From Aldehydirespirator sp965205155 (GTDB taxonomy: Bacteria; Actinomycetota; Acidimicrobiia; Acidimicrobiales; Aldehydirespiratoraceae): DNA of 64,000 bases. The position numbers and the translations under genes are program-made. Below are positions 33,121-42,561 of the stretch, piece by piece; the first letter of the stretch is position 1; the number at the start of each line of letters is the position of its first letter. Below the pieces are notes generated by a model. It was not told the origin of the DNA and made no database searches. It saw only the letters and a program-made list of their open reading frames with translations. The DNA lies in the NCBI GenBank assembly GCA_965205155.1, contig OZ242033.1, positions 868,001 through 932,000 of the forward strand, given 5' to 3'.

Positions 33121-34199
33121 AGTTCGCGGTGTTCAGCCATGTGGCCGAGAAGGAGACGTGCAGCCCCAAGCAGCGCCTCGACGAGTTCGCGGCAGAGGTG
33201 CGCCTATGCGACGAGTTGGGCTACGACTACTTCTTCACCACCGAGCACCATTTCACCGGGCGCTTCTCGATGGCGCCGTCGCAGCCGGTGTCGCTCACGG
33301 TGGTGGCCCAGAACTCCGAGCGGATGCGCTTCGGGCCGATGGTGATCCTGCTGCCCATCAGCCAGCCGCTGCGGGTGCTGGAGGAGATGATCATTCTCGA
33401 CCACATGTCGGGCGGGCGCCTCGAGATCGGCCTGGGCCGGGGCATCACCCCCCATGAGCACACGTCCTACGGCATCAACACCCACAGCGACGTGGCCCGG
33501 TTCAACGAGGGCCTCGAGATCGTCCTCAAGGGACTCAACGCGGAGGGTCCGTTCTCGTTCGTGGGCGAGTACTGGCAGTACATCGACGTCGATCTGCCGT
33601 GGCGGCCGCTGCAACGACCCCATCCGCCCATCTGGATACCCACCAATACGCCGGCCCGGGGCTACGAGTACGGGATGCGGGGCTACGGCATCGGCGGCTT
33701 CGCGGTGGTGGGGATGGACCTCTACGAAGTGGTCTTCCGCGAGTACCAGCGGGGCTGTGACGAGGCCGGCATCCCCCACGACCGGCGGCCTCTCATCTAC
33801 CTGGCCTCCACGCTGGTGGCCGAGACCGACGCCGAGGCCAAGGAACTGATGTACGACCACTTCCTGCGCCAGCTGGCCCTGTTCGAGGACGAGCGGCGCC
33901 GCTCACGCCGGGTGGGGGACTCCGCCATCAAGCAGGCCACGACCGCGTCGCTGGGCCGCATGGCCGCCATACGGGCCGACATGGACGGCTCTGCGGAGGG
34001 TCTCAGGTTCGTCCACGGCAGTCCCGACACGGTCGCAGCCAAGATCAGGCACCTGCAAGAGCGTCTCGGTGTCAACGTGTTCCTCGGGGAGTTCTCCTTC
34101 GGCGAGCTCAGCTGGGGCCACGTGCGGCGCTCCCACGAGCTGTTCATGGGCGAGGTGGTGCCCCAGGTCTTCGGAACCCAGGTCGCGGCCGCGGGATGA
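33117..34199 (+). CDS. LLM-class flavin/F420-dependent oxidoreductase
   Basis: 360 residues. Luciferase-like TIM barrel: MKFAVFSHV start, TTEHHFTGRFSMAPS, SGGRLEIGLGRGITPHEH, and GSPDTVAAKIRHLQERLGVN near the C-terminus. Members use reduced FMN with oxygen, or F420, to oxidise small organic substrates. ATG 33117 overlaps the stop of the pentein gene and its own stop overlaps the SDR start at 34196, so three genes are tightly coupled. It probably carries out an oxidative step of the same pathway. Confidence 0.87.
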   Translation: MKFAVFSHVAEKETCSPKQRLDEFAAEVRLCDELGYDYFFTTEHHFTGRFSMAPSQPVSLTVVAQNSERMRFGPMVILLPISQPLRVLEEMIILDHMSGGRLEIGLGRGITPHEHTSYGINTHSDVARFNEGLEIVLKGLNAEGPFSFVGEYWQYIDVDLPWRPLQRPHPPIWIPTNTPARGYEYGMRGYGIGGFAVVGMDLYEVVFREYQRGCDEAGIPHDRRPLIYLASTLVAETDAEAKELMYDHFLRQLALFEDERRRSRRVGDSAIKQATTASLGRMAAIRADMDGSAEGLRFVHGSPDTVAAKIRHLQERLGVNVFLGEFSFGELSWGHVRRSHELFMGEVVPQVFGTQVAAAG

Positions 34200-34945
34200 G
34201 CCTCCTCGAGGGTCGCCGGGCCGTGGTCACCGGCGCGGGGGACATCGGCAGTGTCGTGGCACAGAGACTGCACGACCATGGCGCGTCCGTTCAGGTGTGG
34301 GACGCCTCCGCGGCGGCACTGTCCCGGATTGGGACCGACGAGATCGACGTGCGCCAGGTGGATGTGACCGACCGGGACGCGGTGGAGGATGCCGCCGGGG
34401 ACGCAGTGGCCACCGCACCGGTGAACGTGCTGGCCAACACGGCCGCGGTGGCCCGCTTCGGTTCGGTCGCCGAACTCGACCCCGACGACTGGCAGGACAC
34501 GCTCGACGTCAACCTCACCGGCGTCTACTCCTGCTGCCGGGCCTTTATCGGCCTGATGGCGGCGCGCGCCGGAGGCAGCATCGTCAACATCTCCTCGATC
34601 GGAGGCCTCAGGGGCGAGCCCGACTTCGCCAGCTACTGCGCGTCGAAGTTCGGTGTGATCGGCCTGACCCAGTCGCTGGCCCGCGAGGTCGGGTCCTTCG
34701 GAATCCGGGTCAACGCGGTGTGCCCGGGCGCGGTCGAGTCGCAGATGAACACCGAGACCATGGCCCGGGACGCTCGCCGCTACGGGATGACGCTCGAAGA
34801 CGTGGAGCAGAGGATCCTGGCCCGCACCGCGCTGGGACGCCTCGTGCAGCCCGATGACGTGGCCGACGCCGTGGTCTTCCTGGCGTCGGACCTGTCGTCG
34901 TGCATAACCGGCGAATCGCTCGCCGTCACCGGCGGCATTTTCTAG
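34196..34945 (+). CDS. SDR-family oxidoreductase
   Basis: 249 residues. The cofactor motif is TGAGDIGSV (in place of the usual TGxxxGIG), NTAAV replaces the common NNAG, and the catalytic set is NISSIGG with SYCASKFGV. The C-terminus CITGESLAVTGGIF is standard. It would oxidise an alcohol or reduce a carbonyl using NAD(P). It is coupled to the LLM gene by ATGA and followed after 26 bases by the second pentein gene. Confidence 0.88.
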   Translation: MSLLEGRRAVVTGAGDIGSVVAQRLHDHGASVQVWDASAAALSRIGTDEIDVRQVDVTDRDAVEDAAGDAVATAPVNVLANTAAVARFGSVAELDPDDWQDTLDVNLTGVYSCCRAFIGLMAARAGGSIVNISSIGGLRGEPDFASYCASKFGVIGLTQSLAREVGSFGIRVNAVCPGAVESQMNTETMARDARRYGMTLEDVEQRILARTALGRLVQPDDVADAVVFLASDLSSCITGESLAVTGGIF

Positions 34946-34971
34946 GAACCGATCTAAGAAGGAGAGACGCT

Positions 34972-36135
34972 ATGACCATCGACGTTGCCGGATCGGACGT
35001 TCCGACCATCCCGCCGCTCCCGCCTGTCTACGAGGATCGGATCAAGGACATGCAGGAGCGGCTGCGGGCCGGGGAGTTCTCGCTGGAGCAGATGCCGGGC
35101 TACATCAAGGGCCAGCGACCCACCACCGACGTGTGGCACCACATCGACCATCTGGAGATCTATCCGAAGGTGTGGGGCCGCGAATGCGGCAAGAACGGCA
35201 TCGGCAAGTTGCGGGAGGTGGTGCTCACCGAGATCACCGAGTCCGAGAAGTTCGCCTTTCACGACCTCGACCCGGCCTACTTCCCGCAGATGGCCGACGC
35301 CTACTCCAGCATCGACATCGGAAAGATGATCGACCAGAGCCTGGCCTACGAGGCCGCCCTGGAGGCCCACGGCGTGATCGTGCACCGGGTGGCGTTCCCC
35401 CAGCCGCCGGTGAGCGCGTTCGGCCCGGCCAAGAGCACCTGGGCCGCGGCCGAGCTGTTCGTACTGCGAGGCGGTTCGGTGCTGCCCAAGCGCGGCGTCC
35501 AGCCCCTGGCCTACGGGCGGGCCGAGTACCTGGCCCTGTGGGCCTGGACCCGCCTGGGCGTGCCGGTGCTGTGCGCGGTCACCGGCACGGGCATCTTCGA
35601 GATCGGGCCGTGCCACTTCCTGGCCGAGGACGTGTTCGTGTCGGGCAACGGCATGGCCTTCAACGACGAGGGCTTCGAGCAGATGAAGCCGGTGATCGCC
35701 CGCTCGGCCGGCTTGGACGTCGAGGACATGACTTTCCTGCACATCGAGTTCCCGGGGAACAAGTACTACGACGCGCCCAGCGGCGTGGGCCACCACCCCG
35801 ACCTGTACATCGCGCCGCTCGATGTCCGCAAGGTGGTCACCTACTCGCCGGGCCTCGACTTCGCCACTCTGGAGTGGCTGCGCAAGCGCGGCTACACCAT
35901 CGTGGAGGTCGAGCACTCCGAGCAGGCCAAGTACGCGCCGGCGAACGTCCTTCCCCTCGAGCCCGGGCTGGTGGTGATGCACGCCGAGGCCACCGAGAGC
36001 ATCGCCAACGTGCGAGCAGCCGGTGTCGAGGTCATCGAGGTGCCCTACTCGGAGTTCATGAAGGAGGGCGGCGGGCTGCACTGCTCCACAGGCCAGATCT
36101 GGCGCGAGAAGGGCCCGTACTCCACCGACGCCTGA
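34972..36135 (+). CDS. Pentein-fold guanidino-type hydrolase/amidinotransferase, paralogue 2
   Basis: 387 residues from ATG 34972, preceded by AAGGAGAG. It is clearly related to the gene at 31966: both have GRECG.NGIG.LREV, GRAEYLALWA, HHPD and EGGGLHCST near the end, which holds the presumed catalytic Cys. Two such enzymes in one operon may form a heteromer or treat successive substrates. The reaction class (attack on a guanidino or amidine carbon) follows from the superfamily; the substrate is unknown. Confidence 0.7.
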   Translation: MTIDVAGSDVPTIPPLPPVYEDRIKDMQERLRAGEFSLEQMPGYIKGQRPTTDVWHHIDHLEIYPKVWGRECGKNGIGKLREVVLTEITESEKFAFHDLDPAYFPQMADAYSSIDIGKMIDQSLAYEAALEAHGVIVHRVAFPQPPVSAFGPAKSTWAAAELFVLRGGSVLPKRGVQPLAYGRAEYLALWAWTRLGVPVLCAVTGTGIFEIGPCHFLAEDVFVSGNGMAFNDEGFEQMKPVIARSAGLDVEDMTFLHIEFPGNKYYDAPSGVGHHPDLYIAPLDVRKVVTYSPGLDFATLEWLRKRGYTIVEVEHSEQAKYAPANVLPLEPGLVVMHAEATESIANVRAAGVEVIEVPYSEFMKEGGGLHCSTGQIWREKGPYSTDA

Positions 36136-36166
36136 CGTCGGACCAGAGATCAAGGAGGTTCTGCCC

Positions 36167-36565
36167 ATGCCCAAGGAAGTCATCAACCCCGAAGGTCTTT
36201 GGGACTCCAGCAACCGCAGCTACAGCCATGTGGTGAAGGTCACCAACCCGCAGAGCCTGATCTTCGTGGCGGGGATGGCTGCGGTCGGCCCCGGGCTCAA
36301 GATCGTGTCCGACGACATCCGCGAGCAGACCCGGGTGTGCTTCCAGATCATCGAGAAGGAGCTCGAGGCAGCCGGCGCGACGCTGGACGACATCTGCGAC
36401 ATGACCGTGTACCTGCTCGACATCGAGAATCACAAGTGGCCGGTGCGCGAGGTGCGCAGCGAGTTCTTCACCGACGAGCGGCTGCCGGTGTCCACCATGA
36501 TCGAGGTGCGCAACTTCGCCATCGAGGGCATGCTCATAGAGATCGACGTCATAGCGGCGACTTGA
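36167..36565 (+). CDS. Rid-family (YjgF/YER057c/UK114) protein
   Basis: 132 residues with an AAGGAGG ribosome-binding site 10 bases before the ATG. The family fold is clear (FVAGMAAVGPG, EAAGATLDDICDMTVYLLD, EIDVIAA end). The region matching the PARS of enamine deaminase RidA reads PVST, so the Arg that holds the carboxylate in RidA is missing. It is thus a Rid-like protein probably without classical deaminase activity. It fits an operon making unstable nitrogen compounds. Confidence 0.85.
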   Translation: MPKEVINPEGLWDSSNRSYSHVVKVTNPQSLIFVAGMAAVGPGLKIVSDDIREQTRVCFQIIEKELEAAGATLDDICDMTVYLLDIENHKWPVREVRSEFFTDERLPVSTMIEVRNFAIEGMLIEIDVIAAT

Positions 36566-36585
36566 TGCTGACACCGGGCTTCCAT

Positions 36586-36641
36586 CGAAATCGGTACGAC
36601 TATTGGGCGTCCGAGGGCTGTTCCGTCATCAATTTCGGGCG
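36586..36641 (+). promoter_or_regulatory. 56-nt conserved element, copy 2
   Basis: Aligns without gaps to 7968-8023 (41 of 56 identical). It lies 21 bases after the Rid stop and 14 bases before the GTG of the acyl-CoA dehydrogenase, much as copy 1 lies between cysS and the Mo-hydroxylase. CGAAAT at the left end pairs with ATTTCG at the right. Regulatory leader, operator and short repeat remain possible. Confidence 0.5.
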
Positions 36642-36655
36642 AAGGGAGGGCTGAA

Positions 36656-37819
36656 GTGGATTTCGAACTGAACGAGGAACAGGAGATGTTCCGCGACGTC
36701 CTGCGGCAGTTCGTCGACACCGAGATCAAGCCGGTGGCCCGGGAGATGGAGCAGTCGGGTCAGTACCCCCACGACATCGTGGCCAAGATGGCCGAGATGG
36801 GCCTGTTCGGCATAACCGTCGGCGCGGAGTACGGCGGTCTCGACCTCGACACCGTGTCCATGAGTCTCGTGTTCGAGGAGATCTCCATGGGCTGGATGGG
36901 CATAGCCGGCATCATCGGCAGCCACTCGCTCAGCTGCCGCATGATCACCAACCACGGCACCGCCGAGCAGAAGGAGCGCTGGCTGCCGGAACTGGCGACG
37001 GGGGAGCGTCGCACGGCCATCGCCCTGACCGAGCCGGGTGCGGGCAGCGATCTGCAGGGCATCTCCACCCGGGCGTGGCGAGACGGTGAGGAGTACGTGA
37101 TCAGGGGGACCAAGACCTGGATCACCAACGCTCGCTTCGCCAACCCGCTGCCGGTCCTGGTCAAGACCGACCCGGACGCCGAGCCCCGGCATCGGGGCAT
37201 GAGCGTGCTGATGGTGGAGGCGGGCACGCCCGGCTTCGAGGTGCTTCGAGACCTGGGCAAGCTGGGATACAAGGGCCCCGAATCGTGCGAGGTGGTGCTC
37301 GACGATGTGAGGGTGCCGGTCGCCAATCTGCTCGGCGGCTCCGAGGGCCTCGGGTTCAAGCAGGTGATGTCGGGCCTGGAGGTCGGTCGCATCAACATCG
37401 CGGCCCGGGGTGTGGGTGTGGCTCAGGCCGCCTTCGACGCGGCTCTGGAGTACTCCATGCAACGGGAGGCCTTCGGCCGGCCCATCGGCGAGTTCCAGGC
37501 CATCCAGCTCAAGCTGGCCGACATGGCCACCGAGATCGAGGCCGCCCGCTTGCTGACCCGCTGGGCCGCCAACCGCATCGACCAGGGCCTGAGAGCCGAT
37601 GTGGAGGCGGGCATGGCCAAGTACTTCGCCTCCGAGGCGGCCATCAAGGCTTCGCTGGAGTCCATGCGGATCCACGGCAGCTACGGGTACTCCACCGAGA
37701 TGGAGATCGAGCGCCTCTACCGGGACGCTCCCCTGATGGCCATCGGCGAAGGCACCAACGAGATACAGCGAACGATCATCGCCAAGGGCCTGATGAGACG
37801 GGCCCGGGGGACGGGATGA
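36656..37819 (+). CDS. Acyl-CoA dehydrogenase
   Basis: 387 residues from GTG 36656 with GGGAGGG upstream. Family marks: MDFELNEEQEMFRD start, IALTEPGAGSDLQG and KTWITNARFA for FAD binding, and APLMAIGEGTNEIQR near 365-375 with the catalytic Glu. It forms a 2,3-double bond in an acyl-CoA and passes electrons to ETF. It is in the same direction as the CoA-transferase operon, with an intergenic 56-nt element before it. Confidence 0.93.
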   Translation: MDFELNEEQEMFRDVLRQFVDTEIKPVAREMEQSGQYPHDIVAKMAEMGLFGITVGAEYGGLDLDTVSMSLVFEEISMGWMGIAGIIGSHSLSCRMITNHGTAEQKERWLPELATGERRTAIALTEPGAGSDLQGISTRAWRDGEEYVIRGTKTWITNARFANPLPVLVKTDPDAEPRHRGMSVLMVEAGTPGFEVLRDLGKLGYKGPESCEVVLDDVRVPVANLLGGSEGLGFKQVMSGLEVGRINIAARGVGVAQAAFDAALEYSMQREAFGRPIGEFQAIQLKLADMATEIEAARLLTRWAANRIDQGLRADVEAGMAKYFASEAAIKASLESMRIHGSYGYSTEMEIERLYRDAPLMAIGEGTNEIQRTIIAKGLMRRARGTG

Positions 37820-37884
37820 CCGCAGGGACGGGCACCGAACCGGCCGTGTTTGCCGATGATCTGTAGGACGACGGGTCGGGGAGG

Positions 37885-39270
37885 ATGACGATGAGCCGCA
37901 CGAGAGAGCTGGCCGAGGCCGTCCACGGCATCGAGTTCGACGCGCTCGGCGACACTGAGCTCGAAGCGGTGCGCCGCCTGCTGCTGGATCACATCGGCGT
38001 GGCCGCAGCCGGGTCGATGACGGACTCGGCGGTGACGTTCCGGCGCACCATGGGCCGCTTCGCTCACGACGAGAGCGCCGCGCTGCCTGTGATCGGCGCG
38101 GGCGTGGGCGCGGCCGCGGTCCCAGCGTCGATGGCCAACGCAGTGGCCGGCCACTCGATCGAGTACGACGACGTGCACAACTCCTCCTCCAGCCATCCCG
38201 GCGTCGTGATGTACCCCGCGGCCATGGCCGCCACCGCCCTGGCCGGCGGCGACGAGCGGGACCTGGCGAGGGCGGTGGTCATCGGTTTCGAGGTGATGTG
38301 CCGGGCCGGCCGGGCCGCGGATCCCGCCTCGCACTACGCCCGCCATTTCCATCCCACCGGCACCATCGGCACGCTCGGTGCGGCCGCGGCAGCTGCAGCC
38401 GCCCTGGGCCTCGACTCCGGCGGCCTCAACTCCGCCATCGGGATCTCGGTGAGCATGGCGTCGGGCAGCATGGAGTTCCTCGCCGACGGTGCCTGGAACA
38501 AGCGCCTGCACCCGGCACTGGCTGCTCGCAACGGGGTGGAGGCCGGGCTGCTGGCCGCCGACGGCTATGTGGGGAACGTCGACGGTATATGCGGAGAGCG
38601 CGGCTTTCTGGCCGCCCACAGCGAGGCCCCGGTGCCGGACCGCCTGCTCGATGGCTGGGGCGAGCGGCCGCTGGAGGTGGTGGATACCAGCATCAAGCGC
38701 CACACCTGTTGCCGCTACAACCAGGGCGCCATCGACGCTCTGCTGACCATCCGAGCCGCCCACGGTGTGGGCGCCGACGACGTCGAGTCGGTAGTGATCG
38801 GGATCCCGTCGGTGGCGGTGGACATCGTGGCCGAACCGGAGTCATCCAAACGCCGGCCGAAGTCGGTGGTTGACGCCCAGTTCAGCCTGGCCTTCGGGGC
38901 GGCCGCGGCCCTGCTGTGGGGCCGGGCCGGACTGGCCGAGTACGACGGGTCAAGGCTCGACGATCCGGCCGCGGTTGCGCTCATGGATCGGGTCGGATAC
39001 GAGGTCGATCCCGAGATCGACCGCGACTTCCCGGAGAAGTGGCGGGCCTGGGCTCGGGTCACGACCCGGAGCGGGGACACCCACTACGAGTGGGTCGACG
39101 ACCCCAAGGGCGACCCCGGAAACCCGTTCACCGACGCCGAGTGCCGCGAGAAGTTCGACGACCTGGCCTCGGCTGTCTACAGCCGCGAGGCCAGGACGGC
39201 CATCGCCGAGCACGCCCTGTCCATCGGCTCCCCCGGCTCCTGGAAGGCCCTCATAGACAGCCTCGCCTAG
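37885..39270 (+). CDS. MmgE/PrpD family protein
   Basis: 461 residues. The fold of 2-methylcitrate dehydratase/aconitate decarboxylase is indicated by DHIGVAAAG, HSIEYDDVHNSSSSHPGVV, HPTGTIGTLGAAAAAA, and TCCRYNQGAIDAL. Family members dehydrate or decarboxylate tricarboxylic-type acids, though many have unknown substrates. It is the last gene of the plus-strand catabolic run; ATG 37891 is an alternative start. Confidence 0.88.
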   Translation: MTMSRTRELAEAVHGIEFDALGDTELEAVRRLLLDHIGVAAAGSMTDSAVTFRRTMGRFAHDESAALPVIGAGVGAAAVPASMANAVAGHSIEYDDVHNSSSSHPGVVMYPAAMAATALAGGDERDLARAVVIGFEVMCRAGRAADPASHYARHFHPTGTIGTLGAAAAAAAALGLDSGGLNSAIGISVSMASGSMEFLADGAWNKRLHPALAARNGVEAGLLAADGYVGNVDGICGERGFLAAHSEAPVPDRLLDGWGERPLEVVDTSIKRHTCCRYNQGAIDALLTIRAAHGVGADDVESVVIGIPSVAVDIVAEPESSKRRPKSVVDAQFSLAFGAAAALLWGRAGLAEYDGSRLDDPAAVALMDRVGYEVDPEIDRDFPEKWRAWARVTTRSGDTHYEWVDDPKGDPGNPFTDAECREKFDDLASAVYSREARTAIAEHALSIGSPGSWKALIDSLA

Positions 39271-39308
39271 CCCTTCGACGGGTTGGGGCCTGCGAGTAGT
39301 GTGAGACT

Positions 39309-39788
39309 ATGGGCGCGTGGCTGCTGGCCTTCGCGATAGCTCTCGCACACGGGCTGCTGGCCGTGTTCATCATCGTGGGCGCGCCGCTGGCCTTCCGCAG
39401 GCCCAGGGTGATGCCGTGGTACCTGATCATGCTGGTACCGACTGCGATCGTGAACATCTTCCGGCTGCCGTGCCCCCTGACGGTCTGGGAGAAGCACTTC
39501 TGGCGCCTCGCAGGTGAGACCCCCTACAGGGGAGGCTTCCTGTCCCAGTACTTTGTGAAGCCGTTCCACGACCCGGGTCTGGGTCCTCGCGGCGAGACCG
39601 TCCTGCTGATCGTCGTGGTGGTGTGGTGCCTGTCGTGGCTGCTGCTCTCCGCTGTCTGGCGGAGTGCACGCACTCAGAAGGTGATGCGGGCCTTGAGGAC
39701 GAAGCGCAGGATCACCATCAGCAGCATGCCGGCCACCCAGAGACCCACCGAGATGGCGGCTACGAAGGGCAGCCGGCCGTTGTTGTAG
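39309..39788 (+). CDS. DUF2784 membrane protein
   Basis: 159 residues. Three hydrophobic segments are visible (residues 3-25, 33-50, 98-118) with the DUF2784 pattern CPLTVWEKHFWRLAGE followed by YRGGFLSQYFVKPF. Function unknown. The domain ends near residue 120, and the remaining 40 polar residues overlap the 3' end of the converging permease gene by 115 bases, which is unusually long, so the native stop may have been lost. Confidence 0.7.
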   Translation: MGAWLLAFAIALAHGLLAVFIIVGAPLAFRRPRVMPWYLIMLVPTAIVNIFRLPCPLTVWEKHFWRLAGETPYRGGFLSQYFVKPFHDPGLGPRGETVLLIVVVVWCLSWLLLSAVWRSARTQKVMRALRTKRRITISSMPATQRPTEMAATKGSRPLL

Positions 39789-41464
39789 AAGCTGTACATC
39801 ACGGTGGTGATCACCTCGGTGCCCGAGCGGAACAGCAGCACCGACAGGGTGAACTCCCGCATGTAGGTGATGAAGGCCAGTATCAGGCCCCCCAGCAGCG
39901 CCGGCCGCAGGATGGGCAGCACGATGCGGGCCATGGTGGCCAGGTTGCCGGCCCCCGAGATGCGGCTGGCGTGCTCGAGGTCGGCCGACAGCTGCACCAC
40001 CGGGCCGGTCATCTGGCGCACGCCGACCGGCAGGAAGTACACCACGTAGGCCATGGCCATGATCCACAGCGTGCCGTAGATCGAGAAGCCCCCCGGCAGT
40101 TCCAGGGTGATGTAGGTGTACAGCAGTGACGTCGCCATCACCACGGCCGGGACCATCAGGGGCAGGCTCGCCCCGTAGTCGATCGTGCGGCTCCACCGGC
40201 TCTTGAACCGCACCACGCAGTAGGCGACGAGCGCGCTGAAGACCATCACGAACAACCCAGCGCCCAACGACAGCGTGAGGCTGTTCTTGAGCGAGCGCCA
40301 CAGGATCGGGTTGTCGCTGAGCTGGCGGTAGTTCTCCAGCGACGACTGGGCCAGCAGCTCGGTGTCGGGCCGGCCGATGTAGGGCAGCAGCGAGCCCACC
40401 ACCACCGCGATGAACGGCAGGATCATCGTGAAGAAGAAGAACCCGCAGCACGCCGCGAACACCACCCAACGCCAGCGACCCAGCCGGGTCGGGGTCTCCT
40501 GGCTGCCCTTGCCGCTCACGGTCACGTACCGCTCGCTGTGGCGGATCGATCGCAGGTACATGATCAGCACCACCATCGACGCGGCCAGCAGCACCACTCC
40601 CGTGGCCGACGCCCGGCCGTGCTCGCGTGGCATCCGCACCCGCAGGGCATGGAAGATGTCGGTAGTGAAGACGTGCTCCTTGGCCGGGAACCCGAACAGC
40701 AGGGGGATCTCCATCGAGCCGAGCCCGATGATGAAGCACAGCACCGCCGCCGAGAGCAGCGCGGGGCGGGAGACGCCCAGAGTGACCCGGAAGAACACCG
40801 ACAGCGGCGACGCCCCGTTGATCCGGGCCGCGTGCTCGTAGTCGGGCGAGACGTTGCGCATGCTTGCGGCCACCACCAGGAACACCAGCGGGACCAAATA
40901 CAGCGACTGCACGAAGATCATCCCCGGCATGGAGTACACGTCGAAGCCGTCCCACGGAGTGGCGGCCCGGATGAGCTCGTTGAGCATGCCGTTGCGCCCG
41001 CCGAGCAGGATGCTCCAGGCGGTCCCCGCGGCCAGCAGCGGGATGAAGTACAGCCCGATGGTGGAGAACTCCCACACGCCCCGCCAGGGGACGTCGGTGC
41101 GGGTAACCACCCAGGCCAGCAGCACGCCGATCACCAGCGGCACCACCGTCTGGCCCACCGCGAACTCCAGGGTGTTGCCGATGATGTCGCTGGACTTGTC
41201 GAAGGCGTCCCGGTAGTTCTGCAGAGTCAGGGGGCCCCGCTCCGGCGGGCCGCCCTCCTGGAACGATCCCAGGATCAGCCGGTAGAAGGGCAGCACCACC
41301 AGCGTGAACACCACGACGCTGAGGACGAGCCGCAGGGCGAAGGGGAACGACAGAACCTTCTGGCGCAGGGCGTGCCAGAGCACCGCGCCGGCCGGGGCCG
41401 GGCCGGCATTGACCGAGGTTGCTTCGTCCGGTGTCTCCACCGCCTCGTTGCCGGTCCCGGTCAC
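39674..41464 (-). CDS. ABC transporter permease, two fused permease domains (FbpB-like)
   Basis: 596 residues with about twelve membrane segments. Two binding-protein-dependent transport domains are present, each with an EAA-like loop (EHAARINGASPLSVFFRVTLG near 230; EHASRISGAGNLATMARIVLP near 530). Such fused permeases belong to importers for ferric iron, phosphonates or related small ligands. It overlaps the ATPase gene by four bases and forms an operon with the ATPase and binding protein upstream. Confidence 0.9.
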   Translation of the reverse strand: MTGTGNEAVETPDEATSVNAGPAPAGAVLWHALRQKVLSFPFALRLVLSVVVFTLVVLPFYRLILGSFQEGGPPERGPLTLQNYRDAFDKSSDIIGNTLEFAVGQTVVPLVIGVLLAWVVTRTDVPWRGVWEFSTIGLYFIPLLAAGTAWSILLGGRNGMLNELIRAATPWDGFDVYSMPGMIFVQSLYLVPLVFLVVAASMRNVSPDYEHAARINGASPLSVFFRVTLGVSRPALLSAAVLCFIIGLGSMEIPLLFGFPAKEHVFTTDIFHALRVRMPREHGRASATGVVLLAASMVVLIMYLRSIRHSERYVTVSGKGSQETPTRLGRWRWVVFAACCGFFFFTMILPFIAVVVGSLLPYIGRPDTELLAQSSLENYRQLSDNPILWRSLKNSLTLSLGAGLFVMVFSALVAYCVVRFKSRWSRTIDYGASLPLMVPAVVMATSLLYTYITLELPGGFSIYGTLWIMAMAYVVYFLPVGVRQMTGPVVQLSADLEHASRISGAGNLATMARIVLPILRPALLGGLILAFITYMREFTLSVLLFRSGTEVITTVMYSFYNNGRLPFVAAISVGLWVAGMLLMVILRFVLKARITF

Positions 41465-42561
41465 GAGTCGGGTTCGTCAGCGGGGAAGGCGATGACCGCC
41501 TCCGGGTCTATCGACAGGTCCACGGTGTCGCCCCGCCCTCCGAGCCGCACCGGCGACTGGGCTATCACCATGGTCCCGCCCGCGTCGATCTCGTGCTCGT
41601 AGGCCCCGCCGAGGAACTGCGCCAGCCGGATCTCGCCGGAGACGCTGGGCCGGGACGATCCCTCCTCGGCCAAGCTGAACCCGTCGGGTCGGATCGCCAC
41701 CGCCGCATCGGCGCCCGGCGCCATCGGCTCGGCCAGGGTGGCGGGCAGGGATCCCCCCAGCGCCTCGACCGTGCCGTCGCCGGACACCCGCCCGGCGACG
41801 ATGTTCTTGACGCCCAGGAACCGGGCCACGGTCAACGATGCCGGTGAGCGGTAGACCTCCTCGGGAGTGCCCTCCTGCAGCACCAGCCCGTGGTCCATCA
41901 CCAGGATCCGGTCCGACATGGCCAGCGCCTCGGACTGGTCGTGGGTCACGTACAGCATGGTCAGACCGAGTTCCAGGTGGAGCCGCTTCAACTCGACCCT
42001 CATGTCCTCGCGCAGGCGGGCGTCGAGGTTGGACAGCGGCTCGTCGAGCAGCAGCAGCGCGGGGTGGCCCACGATGGAGCGGGCCACCGCCACCCGCTGC
42101 TGCTGCCCGCCCGAGAGCTGGTGCGGGAAGCGATCGACGTACTCCTCCATGCGGACGGCCCTCAGGGCCTCGGTGACCCGGCCGCGGCGCTCGCTGCGGG
42201 GGACCTTGCGGTAGCGCAGCGGGAAGGCGACGTTGGCGGCCACGCTCATGTGGGGCCACACCGCGTAGGACTGGAACACCATGGACAGGTCGCGCCGCTC
42301 GGGCTGTACCAGGATCCGGCTCTCGGTGTCGTTGACGACCTTGCCGCCGATGGCCACCGCGCCGCGGGTCGGGGTCTCGATCCCTGCGAGGATCCGCAGG
42401 ATGGTCGACTTGCCGCAGCCGCTCGGTCCCAGGAGGGTTACGAACTCTCCGGTGCGGATCGAGAAGCTGACACCCGCCAGCGCGGTGACCGCGCCGAACT
42501 TCTTGTGGAGGTCGTCGGCCCGCAGAGCGAACTGGTCCCCCGGGCATTGGTTCCCGCTCAT
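41461..42561 (-). CDS. ABC transporter ATP-binding protein (PotA/FbpC-like)
   Basis: 366 residues from ATG 42561. Walker A is LGPSGCGKST, signature LSGGQQQRVAVAR, Walker B LLLLDEPLSNLD, H-loop VTHDQSEAL; a TOBE-like domain follows after residue 240. It drives the fused permease. The frame is open a further 21 codons upstream to 42624, but those codons are made of a dispersed repeat; the ATG itself lies in the repeat, where the other copies read AAG or AGG, so the repeat seems to have supplied the start codon. Confidence 0.9.
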   Translation of the reverse strand: MSGNQCPGDQFALRADDLHKKFGAVTALAGVSFSIRTGEFVTLLGPSGCGKSTILRILAGIETPTRGAVAIGGKVVNDTESRILVQPERRDLSMVFQSYAVWPHMSVAANVAFPLRYRKVPRSERRGRVTEALRAVRMEEYVDRFPHQLSGGQQQRVAVARSIVGHPALLLLDEPLSNLDARLREDMRVELKRLHLELGLTMLYVTHDQSEALAMSDRILVMDHGLVLQEGTPEEVYRSPASLTVARFLGVKNIVAGRVSGDGTVEALGGSLPATLAEPMAPGADAAVAIRPDGFSLAEEGSSRPSVSGEIRLAQFLGGAYEHEIDAGGTMVIAQSPVRLGGRGDTVDLSIDPEAVIAFPADEPDS

